Assembly: GCF_902686445.1 (NCBI RefSeq)
Contig: NC_062226.1
Span: 9,974,501 to 10,038,500, forward strand
Length of the DNA stretch: 64,000 nt
From: Sciurus carolinensis
Lineage: Eukaryota > Chordata > Mammalia > Rodentia > Sciuridae
Reading direction: 5' to 3'
Made by a program: the position numbers and the translations under genes. This document shows, one piece after another, positions 21,401 to 32,775 of this stretch (the first letter of the stretch is position 1; each line of letters starts with the position of its first letter). The notes under the pieces are model-generated. The model worked only from the letters and a program-made list of their open reading frames with translations. It was not told the origin of the DNA and did not search any database.

Positions 21401-22016
21401 ATGTTGGAATATGGGCTGCTGTTCATACTCTGGCTGCCTTCCTATGATTCCTGGGTTTCCTGGAGTCCAATGTTATGGCACAGGTTCAGGCTAAGTTCAT
21501 TTCTACAAAAAACGTCCCTATACCATGTTCATTAGCATAAGCTAGGGACAAGGGCAGTCAAAGGTCAAGAGAGGTTCAAAACAGCATAACCTTTCTGTGT
21601 TTCTGTTTCCAAATAGCCCCAGTCTGTCTTGCTCCCCAAGTTTTTTCCTCAGCCATCATGTTTACCATGTAGTTGTAAAACTCAAGAGAACAAGGACTGA
21701 CTTGATACAAGGGAAGTTAAAGAATAGGAGTCATTGTTGCTTAAAACAGGAGAAATAATTGATTTATGTTTGGGGGCCAATTAGGCTATAAAACAGGAAC
21801 AGTAAAGAGATCTGTGACTTCACGACAACTCCTGTTCTGATTTCTGTTCCACAGACAAGGGGCTCCCCAATAAAGACTGTCGCTTTCTAGGCTAAATTAT
21901 TAATTCCTTTCATCCCTCTCTCAGGGATTGTAAACAGCAAATAATACATGGCAACAATTGGTACTGTTCAGTTATTGGGCAGATAAAGGGTCAAAGGGTA
22001 AATAGTTGGATTAGCA
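21401..22016 (+). mobile_element. Candidate ERV solo LTR
   Basis: The stretch starts 'atgttggaatatggg' and contains a TATA-like 'ctataaaacag' (tataaaa at 21787-21793) and, 82 bases on, 'ccccaataaagactgtcgc' (AATAAA at 21869-21874). This spacing fits the U3-R boundary and polyadenylation signal of an LTR. 'acagct' lies just before (21395-21400) and just after (22017-22022) these limits, a possible 6-bp target duplication. Alternatively the LTR ends at 21948 ('ataataca') and the following 'tggcaacaattgg' is a decayed primer-binding site. No gag, pol or env sequence is visible. The family is not recognised. Confidence 0.45.
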
Positions 22017-22334
22017 ACAGCTGTTCTTCCTCTCTGGTCAAACTTTTGTTTTATTATCTATATCAGCAAAGCTATTACCAAATTTTTGACTTATGTGTAA
22101 TGAGTCTCTTCTTGTGATATCCTAAAATAATTACATCAAGAGTAAACGCTGGCCAAAATGGAAAGCACTCATTTCAGCTTCTAAAGTTAAAGATGAACAT
22201 TCTTTTTGAAATGTACTATGTTGTCTGATGTTCAAAGGATACTATCCTAAGGAAAGTGACTATTTGAAGTCAGACTAGGATCTTTTACCAACTGGTTGAG
22301 GACTTTAGTGCAGCTTAATTAAAGGAAAGAAATT

Positions 22335-22740
22335 GCCTTTGTTTATACTGGTAGTAGAATAATATATGTTCTTCGTGGAAAACACTAAAAGTAAAATGTA
22401 AGCATCCTTAATCCCACTACCTAGTAATAACCAGTATTTCTCATCTGACAATATATTCTTCCATTGTGTATCTGAGCTCACCTTATCATAATTAGGAATC
22501 ATACTGTAAATGCAGTTTTGTATCCTGTTTGTTAGCATTACATTGGGACCATTATCTGAAGTCTTGAAACATTTTTCATAAATATTTTTAATGGCAGGAT
22601 AATGTTTCATTGAAAATAAATAGCTTTAATGTATTTAACCATTTTCCATTCTTAGGTATTTAAATTGTTTCCTTTTTTGGACATTATATGTAATGCCATA
22701 GTGAACAGTTCGTTTCAAAGTTTTCCACCTGTATTTCAAA
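22335..22740 (-). mobile_element. L1-like 3'-end relic
   Basis: 'cttaatcccactacctagt', 'ataattaggaatcatactg', 'tttaatggcaggataatg', 'aatgtatttaaccattttcc' and 'tgtaatgccatagtgaac' follow the antisense order of an old LINE 3' UTR that ends in the '-atggctgcatagtattcc-' block. Confidence 0.6.
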
Positions 22741-22746
22741 AACTTA

Positions 22747-22846
22747 GGGGCTGGGGAGATAGCTCAGTCAGTAGAGTGCTTGCCTTGTAAGCACAAGGCC
22801 CTGGGTTCAATCCCCAGCACCCAAAAAAAAAAAAAAAAAAAAAAAA
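22747..22846 (+). mobile_element. Young ID SINE
   Basis: 'ggggctggggagatagctca' to 'ttcaatccccagcacc' plus A24 or so. 'aaaactt' on both sides is compatible with the target duplication. Confidence 0.94.
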
Positions 22847-23465
22847 CTTTACCTTTTTATATCGGCAAAAACTTCTAAATTAGGATCATGAACTGTGGCT
22901 TGAGATTGCTTGAATTTAACATGGCTTTAATATTTGTTAATTCTGCATTCTTGGTTATGTTATTTAATTTCTCTTTGTTTTAGTTTTTTAGATCTATAAA
23001 AGGGACAGCAAAAGTTTATTTTATTAGGGCTATGATAGGGATTAACAGAAGTAATATATGCAAAGGGTTTGGAACGATTCTTTGCAAATGGTATACACTA
23101 TTAAGCATATGCTCTTCTAGGCTATGTAGTATAGTGTTGAAATTCTCAGTCTGTAGTAATGGGCTAGTGTAACTGCTTTTATTCAGTTTAACCTATATTC
23201 CAGGTGTTGGCAGATATAAGTTACTGTTCCAAGTAAATAGTTCAGTCATAGGAACAGAGCCCATGTACTTTTAACCATTTTGGCCAAGGTTTTTTATTTT
23301 TATTTTTATTTTTTTTAAATATCTGGTTAGCTGTTACAGGGTTTGCCTACCAGTAGCAGCAGGTAACCTCTCAAATGCCCATCTGCAAGCCCATTTAATC
23401 TTTTAGAAGATAAAAGAAGTTAACCCTGTTTGGCTGTCTTGCTTATTTATTTATTCATTCATTTA
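22847..23465. other. Unique sequence
   Basis: No feature supported. The 'tttttatttttattttta' stretch near 23290 is low-complexity. Confidence 0.4.
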
Positions 23466-23612
23466 TTCTGGGGATTGAATTTGGGGTGCTTTACCACTTT
23501 GCTACATCCTCAGCTCTTTTTTATTTTGAGACAGGATCTCGATAAGTTGCTGAGATTGGTCTTGAACTTGGAATCCTCCTGCCTCAGCTTCCCAAGTCAC
23601 TGGGAATACATC
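23466..23612 (-). mobile_element. B1-dID SINE, partial
   Basis: 'tctggggattgaatttgggg', 'taccactttgctacatcc', then the B1 half 'tgagacaggatctcgat' and 'gcctcagcttcccaagtca'. The B1 start (its antisense right end) is cut at 'gggaataca'. Confidence 0.82.
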
Positions 23613-23828
23613 ACTGAATATTTAAAAGAAGTACTCAGATTATGTATTTTCTCTTTGGTTAATAGCAAAGTGTAATGGAAGTATGCTGAGGAAAAATTTT
23701 GTACAATTAAAAATCCGACTGTTACCATTTTACAAACTGTGTATTTGGGATTCTTGCTGATCCAGACTTTTAAAAACAAAATATATTCTGCCAATCAAGA
23801 ACCTAGATAAATAAACCTTTTGAAAGAC

Positions 23829-23893
23829 ACAAGGGGATGTAGCTTAGTGGTAGAGTGCTTGTGTAGCATGTGTGAGGCCCCAGCACTGCCAAA
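23829..23893 (+). mobile_element. ID SINE, internally deleted
   Basis: 'aggggatgtagcttagtgg', 'tagagtgcttgtgtagcatg', then directly 'gaggccccagcactgcc': the 'ctgggttcaatc' B-box segment is deleted. Confidence 0.8.
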
Positions 23894-24284
23894 GATAAAA
23901 GAGACTTGAAAGTTTAATCACTCCTTTTTAGCTGTACTGGTCATTGCCCACCAGGCAGGGATGGTTATAGTGTGATGAATGGGTAGAATTAAAAACGAAC
24001 AAACAAAAACACAAAAACCCAGCCTCATATTAAGACATCTGTCACCATGAACTTGCTCTGGCTTTGTATTCAACTTTCAAGTATCTTGGGATCCCAAGGG
24101 GATTTTTGTACCCATATACCCATATGTAGTGTACCTATAAGTTCTATCTAGAATTCCTGAATTCTGTCCCATGTCCTAATGGGTCTATTCATAGTTAGTC
24201 TGAGGAAGTAGTTCTTGTAGGCTCAATTATTGTTGCAGAGAATGAACTTAAGACTGAATGTTAGAGATCAAAGAGGGAAAGGGA
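23894..24284. other. Unique sequence
   Basis: Nothing recognised; contains a short 'acaaacaaaaacacaaaaac' A-rich patch. Confidence 0.4.
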
Positions 24285-24670
24285 ATTACCATTTATTGGT
24301 ATAACTTATGTGCCAGGCACTTTGCCTGTGTTCAGTACTTGTGAGAAGGGTTAATGCCTATGAAATTATCTAATTGCAAGTTGAGTTTTCTAGTGCCTGG
24401 TCCATTTAACACAGTTACTGTTTTTTCCTACCTCCCTGCTTGGTGTGCCAAACTAAGAACACAGTTTCTGCCCTCAAGGAACTGGTTTAGTCAGGAAGGT
24501 CAACACAAAAGTTGATATGACTTATACTAATGAGTACTAATCATAGCTTATATTTGTTACACACTAAATGCTTCACATGAGTTTGTTCATTAAGTACTCA
24601 TAAAACCTGTTTAAAAAGACACTATCCTTATTTTACAGATGAGAATTGTGAGGCCTCAACAGGTCTATAG
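24285..24670 (-). mobile_element. Two MIR relics
   Basis: 'accatttattggtataactt' with 'gtgccaggcactttgcctg' near 24285-24340, and a second at 24540-24670 with 'cacactaaatgcttcacatg' and 'ccttattttacagatgagaa'. Confidence 0.65.
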
Positions 24671-24801
24671 TTCTCATGACTGTGACAAATCTCAAATGCT
24701 AGTGGTAGAAGACTTTTTAAGACAGTTTAATGATTTCTAACAGATAGTGGGGCTTTTTATGTACAGAAGAATAAAGGTTATTTTATAATCAAAGTAACAT
24801 T

Positions 24802-24973
24802 AGGCCTGGCACTGTGTCGCAAGTCCGTAATCTCAGGCAGGAGGATCCCAAGTTCAAAGCCAGCCTCAGCAACTTAGGCTCTGTCTCAAAATAAAAAATA
24901 AAAAGGAATGGGGATGTAGCTCAGTGGTTAAGCACTCCTTGGTTCAATCCCTGGCTACCTGCCCCCTCCCCCA
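24802..24973 (+). mobile_element. B1-dID SINE
   Basis: 'ggcctggcactgtgtcgc', 'aagccagcctcagcaactta', 'tctcaaaataaaaaataaaa', then the dID half 'atggggatgtagctcagtgg' to 'ggttcaatccctgg'. Short deletions in both halves. Confidence 0.9.
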
Positions 24974-25943
24974 AGTATCATTTGGGCATCTTTTGCATAT
25001 ATTAGAATGATTTTGGACATGAAGTGGAATAATTTCCCGTGCAATAGATTCCCAAAGAAATATCTTTGGTTATCAGACAGATTCTTCCCTGAGGATAAAT
25101 TCACAAATCTCCCTTATTTCTCCTCTTTATGTCCCCCTTTCTTCACAGCATTCTGTTAGTGATTTAGGTATTTCACATTCATAACAGTTTTGTAGCGTGC
25201 TTCCAAAACTTCAGCTGAATCTGCTGCATTGTTGCTAGATCAAATCTTCTGAATGTGTTCTTTTGCTGGGGAGTTCCCTTCTGATAAGAATTCTTTGGAA
25301 CAGGATGGGGGCAGTGTGAGATCCAGAGCTTAAGCTGAACTCTCATCTCCCTTGCCCTCTGCCCCTATTTCAGAGTTTATACTGACTTGGTAGGAACTCT
25401 GTATGGAGCCAAGAGTTCAGCACTTGTTTACAATTGATGGAAAGATAGTTGTGTTCAAAGGCAGTTGTTGGGTCCTTGGATAGTCATGGATGTCTGCCAC
25501 TATCTCTCATGGGTGCAGGGAATGCTTGAACATCTTAAGACTGGAGATTTGTAATGGCTGACTAAGAAGGAATGAAAAGACTCTGATGCTAGATATGTGG
25601 TAGCAATTGTTTTTTTTTCTGTGGAAGCAGTATTGTAACATTTTGAGATCAGAGAGTCTTATAAATCTTTATTTCATAAACAAACAACACAGCTGAAATT
25701 TGTTGCTCAGATTCAAATACATGAGGACAGGGAGTGTGTAGGAATTCTTCATTACCTTTTTTGATGGCTCACCAAAAAGATTTCTTGTGTTAGGCAAATA
25801 TATCAGTAGTGGAGGGTCACCCTAGATCAAAGCTACCCTCTTCCAAGTTATGCATAGTTTTACAAATTAGCATTTTCTTCAGAAAATCTGTGCTGCTCTA
25901 AGTATGCCAAGAGTATAGCAACTTAGTCCAAGTGAATCTTTTT
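24974..25943. other. Unique sequence, repeat-free
   Basis: Almost 1 kb with no SINE, L1 or LTR recognised. No open frame or spliced exon convinces. It is one of the cleaner blocks and worth a conservation check. Confidence 0.45.
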
Positions 25944-26028
25944 CCCCCCCTTTGAGTTTCTGGGGCTCAAACTCAGGGCCTCATTCATGCTGGGCAAGTA
26001 GTCTACCACTGAGCTACACCTCACCCCT
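25944..26028 (-). mobile_element. ID SINE, diverged
   Basis: 'gtttctggggctcaaactca', 'gggcaagtagtctaccact' and 'gagctacacctcacccc'. Confidence 0.82.
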
Positions 26029-26589
26029 CACAGATGAGTCTTTATGTGCTTCTTCTGGGCACACTGTAGCCTCTGTACCTGACGTAGTGGTTGTGGAAAT
26101 GAATCTAAAAGAAAAGATAAACTTCTTTCTTGGAAGGTTGTTAATAGTCACTGTGAAGCAAAATTGAACATACTTTTTGGTAAACATAGGAAAAGATAAA
26201 CTGTAGAATATTAAAATTCAAAATGAGAATATGGTGTTATAACTTGTTCTTCTGTTAACACAAAATTCAATGTGCTAAGTATGATCTACCCTTTAGATAC
26301 ATTTTAGATACACTCTTGCAGCATGTTTAAATAAAAGCATATTTAAAACCTGCAGGGATTTTGTAAAAAAAAGTTAGATTTCTGGCTTTCTTGATATATT
26401 GAAGATCCAATATTGAGTTTGGATTTCTATGTGGACTTCGTTGGCTAGAACAAAGTAATGTGTTATCTGCCCTTTTTAGATGAGCATGACTCTCAGGTTT
26501 GTCACAGACCCATATGGCCTCCTGAACCCATTTCTGTTTCCTGCCAGTTGTCCACAGACGCTGAAGTTTATAATACCTATGTTAAAGAA

Positions 26590-27190
26590 TGAAAAATTTC
26601 AGGGCTGATGAGGGTTTAGGAAAATGGAAACTCTTGTAAGTATAATTTAATATCTGTCAAAACTGATATTGTGGGGGCTGTGGGGGCTGGGGTTGTGGCT
26701 CAGTGGTAGAGCGCTTGCCCAGCATGTGTAAGGCACTGGGTTCAATTCTCAGCACCACATATAAATAAATAATAAAAAAAAAGGTACGTTGACAACTAAA
26801 AAATTAAAAAAAAAAACAAAAAAAACAACAAAAAAAACTGATATTGTGCATGTTACTTTTGCAGTTAACAGCTTAAAATTTAAAAATAAAAAATGTAAAA
26901 TCACAGATTTAGCAATTCATTCTAGGAATTTATCCTAAAGAAATGATAGTTATGCAAACTGTATATTCAACAAATATTTCTTTGAGCACTTATAGTAGTA
27001 AAAAAATTTAGCAACAACTCAAAAGTTTAATAAGGGAGTAATTAAATATGTTGTGGAGGACAAGTTTTAGTCTAGAAGAGGATATACTGAGCTATTAACA
27101 GTGGTATCTTTAGAAAAATGGGATTACAGGGTAACATTATCTTTATGATTTCATTTTAACAGAAGAATCTTGAATTATTAAGAAAAAGAT
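26590..27190 (+). mobile_element. L1M 3' UTR fragment, split by an ID
   Basis: 'atgagggtttaggaaaatgg', 'aaactcttgtaagtataat', 'agcaattcattctaggaat', 'ttatcctaaagaaatgat' and 'taagggagtaattaaatatg' are the standard sense-strand L1M block after ORF2. The ID at 26674-26833 interrupts it. Confidence 0.75.
26674..26833 (+). mobile_element. ID SINE with long tail, perfect 15-bp target duplication
   Basis: 'ggctggggttgtggctcag' to 'ttctcagcaccacat', then 'aaataaataataaa' and 'gtacgttgacaact' tail. 'aaaactgatattgtg' is identical at 26659-26673 and 26834-26848. Confidence 0.96.
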
Positions 27191-27317
27191 AGATTTTTTA
27201 AAAAAATCCTTTAATTCTCACTTCAGCTACCATGTTTTCAAGGCTCTTCTGCCAAATTGAGCCACTCAAGCTCTAGCTGCTTACTTAGGGTGCAGGTTTT
27301 GCATTCAGAGTTCTGTT

Positions 27318-27528
27318 ATCCTTTTTTTTTTTGGTACTGAGGGTTAAACCCAGAAGTGCTTTACTACTGAGCTATATCCCCAGCCCTGTTTATTTTTTAT
27401 TTTGAGACAGGGTCTCACTAAGTTGACTAGGGCCTTGCTAAATTGCTGAGGCAGGTTGCAAACTTTCAATCCTCTTGCCTTAGCCTCTAAAGTGGCAGGA
27501 TTATAGGCAGGTGCCTCCAGGCCCAGCT
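27318..27528 (-). mobile_element. B1-dID SINE, diverged
   Basis: 'ggtactgagggttaaaccc', 'tactgagctatatccccag', 'ggtctcactaagttgac' and 'ggattataggcaggtgcc'. The flanks 'agttctgttatc' and 'agttctcttatc' look like a decayed target duplication. Confidence 0.92.
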
Positions 27529-28089
27529 CAAAGTTCTCTTATCTCTAAGGAATGGACTTCAGTACCCTCAAGCAGTAGAAAAGTATCGTGAAGCCCAAGA
27601 ACAGAATAAAAGCCTAGAGTAGTAGCATTTTTAGGCTTCTTCTTGGAGCCCTACCTCCTCCATTTACTAATCAAGCCATCAGAATTGGCTTCCTTTTCTG
27701 TGTCAGGTTGTTTGCGCTAATATTGTCAAGATGAAAGGAGCTTTCAGTAACTTATTATATGAATTGGGCTGTCCTGACAGTTACAGGGTTAATTGCTGAG
27801 AGTGACTCTACTGGAATGTGACCCCACTGAAATGCCTGGTGTGTGGGACAGTGGAAAAACATGAGTGAAAGTTTGCATCCTGGTAACCACTTCTTTGCTG
27901 AGTGACCATAGCAAGTTCCATTTCTTCATCCATAAAACAGTAATAATCTATCTCTGTTAGGGGTTGTTTTAAAAAAAAAACAAGTAAGATGATATGTGTG
28001 AATTACCCAGCATTTAGCTGCTGTCGTCATCCCTGCATCTTTCTCCTTTGCTTAAATAGAGAACAGAAATTTGTAGCTTTTTTTTGTTA
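27529..28089. other. Unique sequence
   Basis: No open frame or repeat called apart from an A10 run at about 27970. Confidence 0.4.
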
Positions 28090-28270
28090 ACATTTAATTA
28101 TCATTTACTGTATGCTAACATCATTAAAACATCTCATTTACTCTTCCTGGCAGCTCTTTGAGGTTATTCTCTTGTTCTCTCCATTTACAGATGAGGAAAC
28201 TGACAGTTTAACACTTGGCCAAGGTCACACAGCTGGTAAGTGGCAGAACTGAACTCTGTGTGATCCCAAA
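28090..28270 (-). mobile_element. MIR, well preserved
   Basis: 'tcatttactgtatgctaaca', 'tttacagatgaggaaactga', 'ggccaaggtcacacagctgg' and 'taagtggcagaactgaactc'. Confidence 0.88.
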
Positions 28271-28745
28271 GCCCGGGTCCTTTTATCTTTTTAAAATTGA
28301 TGTATGGATTTACATACAATGACGCACACAGATCTAAAGTGTAAAATTAAAGCAGTTTTCACAAATGTGTGCACCTTGTAATCCACATTCCATTAAGGTA
28401 AGAACATTTCCTTCCCTTCAGAAAATTCCCTTATGCTTTTTCCCAGTTGACGCCCACTATATCCCAAGAAGCAATAACTTCTGATTTTTGTTATGATAGA
28501 TTGGTTTTACCTGTTTTAAATGTTACATGCCTAGAATCAAACAACATGTGCTCTTTTGTGCTTTTATTCAGCATAATATTTGAGACTTAATCCATGATGC
28601 AAGTATTAATAGTATTTTTTTTAATTGCTGTGTGGTATTCCATTGATTGTGTCACAGTTTATCTGTTGATACCTGGGCTATTTCTAGTTTTCAGCTATCA
28701 CACATAAATTGGTTATGAAATTTTTTTGTACAAGACTTTTGTGGA

Positions 28746-28772
28746 TGCGTTTTTTTTTTTTTTTTTTTTTTA
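28746..28772. repeat. Poly-T tract
   Basis: T-run of about 20 within the L1 3' UTR. Confidence 0.85.
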
Positions 28773-28826
28773 ATTTCTCTTAGACATATTTAGGAATTGT
28801 TAAGTTACATGGTAGAAGTATATTAA

Positions 28827-28992
28827 CTTTTTTTTTCTTGTCCCGGGGATTGAACGCCGGAATGCTTTGACACTGAGCTACACCCTCAGTCCTTTTTATT
28901 TTGAGACAGGGTCTTGGTAAATTGTTTAGGGTCTTGCTATATTGCTGAGCCTGACCTCAAACTTGACTATTCTGCGTTATCCTCTATAGTGC
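28827..28992 (-). mobile_element. B1-dID SINE, diverged
   Basis: 'cccggggattgaacgccgg', 'gacactgagctacaccctc', 'tgagacagggtcttgg'. The B1 half ends early at 'ctatagtgcac'. Confidence 0.85.
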
Positions 28993-29598
28993 ACCTGTTA
29001 TGTATATGTTAACCTTTTTGTGAAATTGCCAGTTTTCCAAAATGTTTATACATTTTACATTTCCAATGGTATATGAGTTCTAGTTCCAATATTTGCAAGC
29101 ATTTGGTATTGTCAGTCTTTTAAATTTTAGTTATTTTAGTGAGCATTATAAAGGGATTGATGTGGTTTTAATTTGCATTTCCTCAGTGACTAATGGTGTT
29201 GGTCACTTTTTTATATATTTACTGGCTATTCATATAATATCTTTTTTGTGTCCCAAGTTTTTGACCACTAAAAAAAAATCATGTTTTTAAAATTTATTTA
29301 TTGAGTTCTAGGTATTTTTATTTTGGATACAGGTCTGTCATCAGATAAATGTATTGTGAATATTTTCTCTTAATCTGTGGCTTTCCTTTTGAATATGTTT
29401 TATGATGAGTTTTTATGAAATTCAGTTTTTTTCATTTATAATTAATGTTTTCTGTGTCTTTCCTAAGAAATCTTGGACTAACCTGAGGTTGCAAAGATAT
29501 TCTATATTTCTACCAGAAATTTTATGGTTTTAGTGTTTACATTTTTGTCTGCAATCGATCTCAAATTAATTTTTTTATCTTATTAAATAGAAATAGAC

Positions 29599-29696
29599 GG
29601 GCTGGGGATATAGCTCCGTTGGTAGAGTGCTTGCCTTGCAAGCATAAGGCCCTGGGTTCGATCCCCAGCACTGCAAAAAAAAAAAAAAAAAAAAAA
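29599..29696 (+). mobile_element. Young ID SINE nested in L1
   Basis: 'gggctggggatatagctccg' to 'ggttcgatccccagcac' and A20 or more. 'agaaatag' at 29589-29596 and 29697-29704 is the target duplication. It keeps CpG in the B-box-like 'ggttcgatcc'. Confidence 0.95.
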
Positions 29697-30774
29697 AGAA
29701 ATAGAATATTTTTATGTGAATAAAGACTTTCCTTTTTGAATATTTTGATGCTTTTGTTGAAAAATAATTTGTCTATTTACACAGACTTTATCTCTCATTG
29801 AATCTTTTTATCTTCTCACAAATACCATTTTGTCTTGCTTCCTATAACTTTATAATCTTGAAATCAGATAGTGTTAGTTTTCTAACTCCATTCTTGTTTT
29901 CAAAGCATTTTGACCAAGCTTTTCTTCTTTTTTGTTCTTTTTTCATTTGTTTCCATATATGTATAGAATTAACTTAACACTTTTTTTTTTTTCTTTTTTT
30001 TTTTTAAAGACACAAAACAGCCTGCTAAGGTTTTGATTGAATAGCATTGACCCTATCAATTTGGGGAAGAATTGTCATCTTAATACTAGTGAGTTTTCTC
30101 TATCTTCCCACTTATTGAGGTTGTCTTTATTTTTCCTCATTAATCTTTTAAAAAGTTTAGTGTTGAGATCTTGTAGATCTTCGTTTAAACTTATCCCTAA
30201 GTATTTTGCTTTTTAATCCTATAATAAATCATATTGTTTTAAAAATATATTTTCCAACTGTTTTTTTCTAGTGTATAGAAATGCAATTGGTTTTTGTGTG
30301 TTGAGTTTGTATCCTGTGACACTGTTAAATTTGTTTACTAGTTCTAGTCACTTTTAAGAATAAACTCCTTGGGACTTGTATATCTTTCAATGTGTGCTTC
30401 TGTGAATAAAGACAGTTTTATGTCTTCCTTTTTGATGTTTATGACTTTTATTTTTCCTAATTTATTGCACTAAGATTTCTAGTACAATGCTTGATAGAAG
30501 TAATGAGATTGACATTCTTGCCTTGTTATTAATCTTAGGAGGAAAGAGTTGAATTTCACTATTAAGTGTGATGTTAACTTTATAGGATTTTCTTTTATTT
30601 TTAAAATTGTGGTAAAATGCACATAACATTTATACCAGGCTAACTCTTTTCAAGTGTGCAGTTTTGTGGCATTGAGTACATTCATATCAGTTGTACAGTC
30701 ATCACCAATGTCCATGTACAGAATACTTTGCATCTTGCACAACTGAAACTTGGTACCCATTATTGGTAAATACC

Positions 30775-30915
30775 CAGGCTAGGATTTTAACTCAGTGGTA
30801 GGGTGCTTGCCTACCACGTGTGATGTACTGGGTTGAATCCTCAGCACTGCATAAAAATAAATAAATAATATAAAGATATTGTGTTCATCTATAACTAAAA
30901 ATTAAAAAAAAAATA
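30775..30915 (+). mobile_element. ID SINE with long tail nested in L1
   Basis: 'taggattttaactcagtgg', 'tagggtgcttgcctacc', then 'actgcataaaaataaata' and 'gatattgtgttcatctata'. 'gtaaatacc' at 30766-30774 and 30916-30924 is the target duplication. Confidence 0.93.
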
Positions 30916-31835
30916 GTAAATACCATTCCCCTCAGATTTTTCAACCTAGAAATAAAAGTAAACGGCTACATATGTAAGGGCTTTTTGCCTGGGCTCTGTA
31001 TTACTTTGGCTTATATGTCTGTCATTATGTCAGAACTACACTGTTTTGATTACAATTTATTACTGTAGCTTTGTAGCAAGTTTGTTTTCTGCCTTTATGA
31101 ATTTGACTACTCCCAGTGTCCCATATAAGTAAAGTGACGTAGTACTTGTTGTTGCAACTTGTCTATTTCACTTAGTATAATGTCTTCAGGGTTTATCAAT
31201 ACTGTTAGAATTTCCTTACTTTTTAAGGCTGAATAATAATCTGTCTATATTCCCTATTTTGTTTATCTGTTCACCCATTGATGGACACTTGGGTTTCTTC
31301 CAACTTTTGACTATTGTGAATAATCCTGCTCTGAACATGGGTTTACAGGGATGTAACTCTTCTGAGTCCTTACTGTAAATTCTTTCAGGTCTAGACCCAG
31401 AAGTGGACTTGCTGGACCATATGGTAATTCTGTTTTCAATTTTTGAGGAAGTGCTATACTGTTTGCCTGATAGCTTCACTATTTTTATATTCCCACTAAT
31501 AGTGTACAAGAGTTTCAGTTTCTCCACATCCTTACCAACGCTTATTGTCAGTGTTTTTGATGTACATTTTAATGATTAATGATGTTGAATATCTTTTCAT
31601 GTGCTTATGGGCCATTTGTATATCTTCTTTGGAGAAATGTCTATCTAGTCCTTTGTTCGTTTTAAAAATTGGATTCCCTGGGGGGGGGTGTTCTTTCAAT
31701 ATTTCTGGTTTTTGACCCTTTATCTGATACATGATTTACAAATGTTTTCCCATCCTATAGGTTGCTGTTTTGCCTTGTTGATTTTGTTTGATGCATAGGA
31801 GTTAAAATTTTTTTTCTTGTTTTGGTTGTTTTTGA

Positions 31836-31912
31836 TGTTGGGGATCAAACTCAGTGCCTACTGTATGTTAAGCAACACTTTGTACTACTGTGCTATATGT
31901 GCCCAGCCCTAG
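31836..31912 (-). mobile_element. ID SINE, diverged
   Basis: 'gatgttggggatcaaactca', 'gttaagcaacactttgtact' and 'actgtgctatatgtgcccag'. Confidence 0.75.
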
Positions 31913-32171
31913 AGGTTTTTTTTTAAGTTTGGTGTACAGTTTGTTTTTTCTTTTGCTGCCTGTGCTTTTGGTATCATAGCTGGAACCATTAGCAAATCCA
32001 GTGCCACACATGAAACTTTTTTCCTAAAAGTTTTATGGTTTTAGCTTTTGTTTTTAAGTCTTTGATGTGGAATTAATTCTTTTGCATGGAATATTGTTTT
32101 CCTAGATTCATATGTTGGGAAGATTGTTCTTTCCCCCATTGAATAAGGAAACATTGTCAAAATTCATATGA

Positions 32172-32225
32172 CCTTGCCTAAGCATGTGCAAGGCTGTGGG
32201 TTAAAATTCCCAGCAACCCCCACCA
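32172..32225 (+). mobile_element. ID SINE, 3' half only
   Basis: 'ccttgcctaagcatgtgc', 'aaggctgtgggttaaaattc' and 'ccagcaacccccacc'. The A-box half is missing. Confidence 0.65.
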
Positions 32226-32419
32226 AATCATTGTCCATATATATGAATGTTTTTTCCCTGGCTCTCTGTACCATTGGCAGATATGTCTGACTTTAGGTCA
32301 GTATTATATGTTTCAATTACTGTAGCTTTGTAATAAGTTTTGAAAAGAGGAAGTTTTTTTTTGTTTGTTTGTTTGTTTTTGTTTTTTTTCTGAAAAGATG
32401 CTATTTCTTCCCATTTCCT

Positions 32420-32492
32420 CCATACCAGGGACTGAATCAAGGGTCTCATACATGCCAGGCAAGTGCTCTACCATTGAACTTATACCCCATCA
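32420..32492 (-). mobile_element. ID SINE, diverged
   Basis: 'ataccagggactgaatcaag', 'ccaggcaagtgctctaccat' and 'tgaacttataccccat'. A run of 'tgtttgtttgttt' lies just left and may be the tail. Confidence 0.75.
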
Positions 32493-32775
32493 CATTGTAG
32501 ATGGTCTTTATCAGCTTGAGAAAGTTCTCTTCCTTTCCTAGTTTGCTAAGACCTTCTATCATCATTTATAAAACTTTAAATTTTGATATTCCTGCATCTT
32601 GATGTTTAGATTGTTAGTGTGAATTACACTGATTGAATTTTGAAAGTTACCAGCTTTATTTATAATCATGGAGTAAACTTCATCTAGTCATGATGTATTA
32701 TTGTTTTCTTACTGAATTCAATAGGAAATTCAGCTTAGTAATATTTTGTTATGGATTTTTATGAGCATGTTTATA

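Larger units (their letters stand above)
28275..30598 (-). mobile_element. L1M relic: 3' UTR and ORF2 remains, antisense
   Basis: Starts in the 3' UTR ('ttacatacaatgacgcac', 'tgtgtggtattccattgatt'), passes 'tttggtattgtcagtctttt' and 'ggttttaatttgcatttcc', then the antisense ORF2 reverse transcriptase region ('tagtgttagttttctaact', 'caatttggggaagaattgtc', 'aataaagacagttttatgtc', 'agtacaatgcttgatagaag', 'ttgccttgttattaatctta'). Stops and indels are everywhere, so it encodes nothing. A B1-dID (28827-28992) and an ID (29599-29696) are inserted. Confidence 0.9.
30599..32775 (-). mobile_element. Second L1M relic: 3' UTR and ORF2 remains, antisense
   Basis: Left end is L1M 3' UTR ('attgtggtaaaatgcacata', 'gtggcattgagtacattc', 'cttggtacccattattgg'), continuing 'tgaatttgactactcccagt', 'cacttgggtttcttccaac', then ORF2 antisense ('gcataggagttaaaattt', 'cttttggtatcatagctgg', 'tactgtagctttgtaataag', 'agttctcttcctttcctag', 'gtcatgatgtattattg'). 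Four ID copies interrupt it. Left edge taken where a second 3' UTR starts after the first element's ORF2. Confidence 0.88.

Noticed and set aside
31216..31527. 103-codon minus frame
   Set aside because: Sense-strand reading of an L1M 3' UTR that is inserted antisense; no L1 protein motif.
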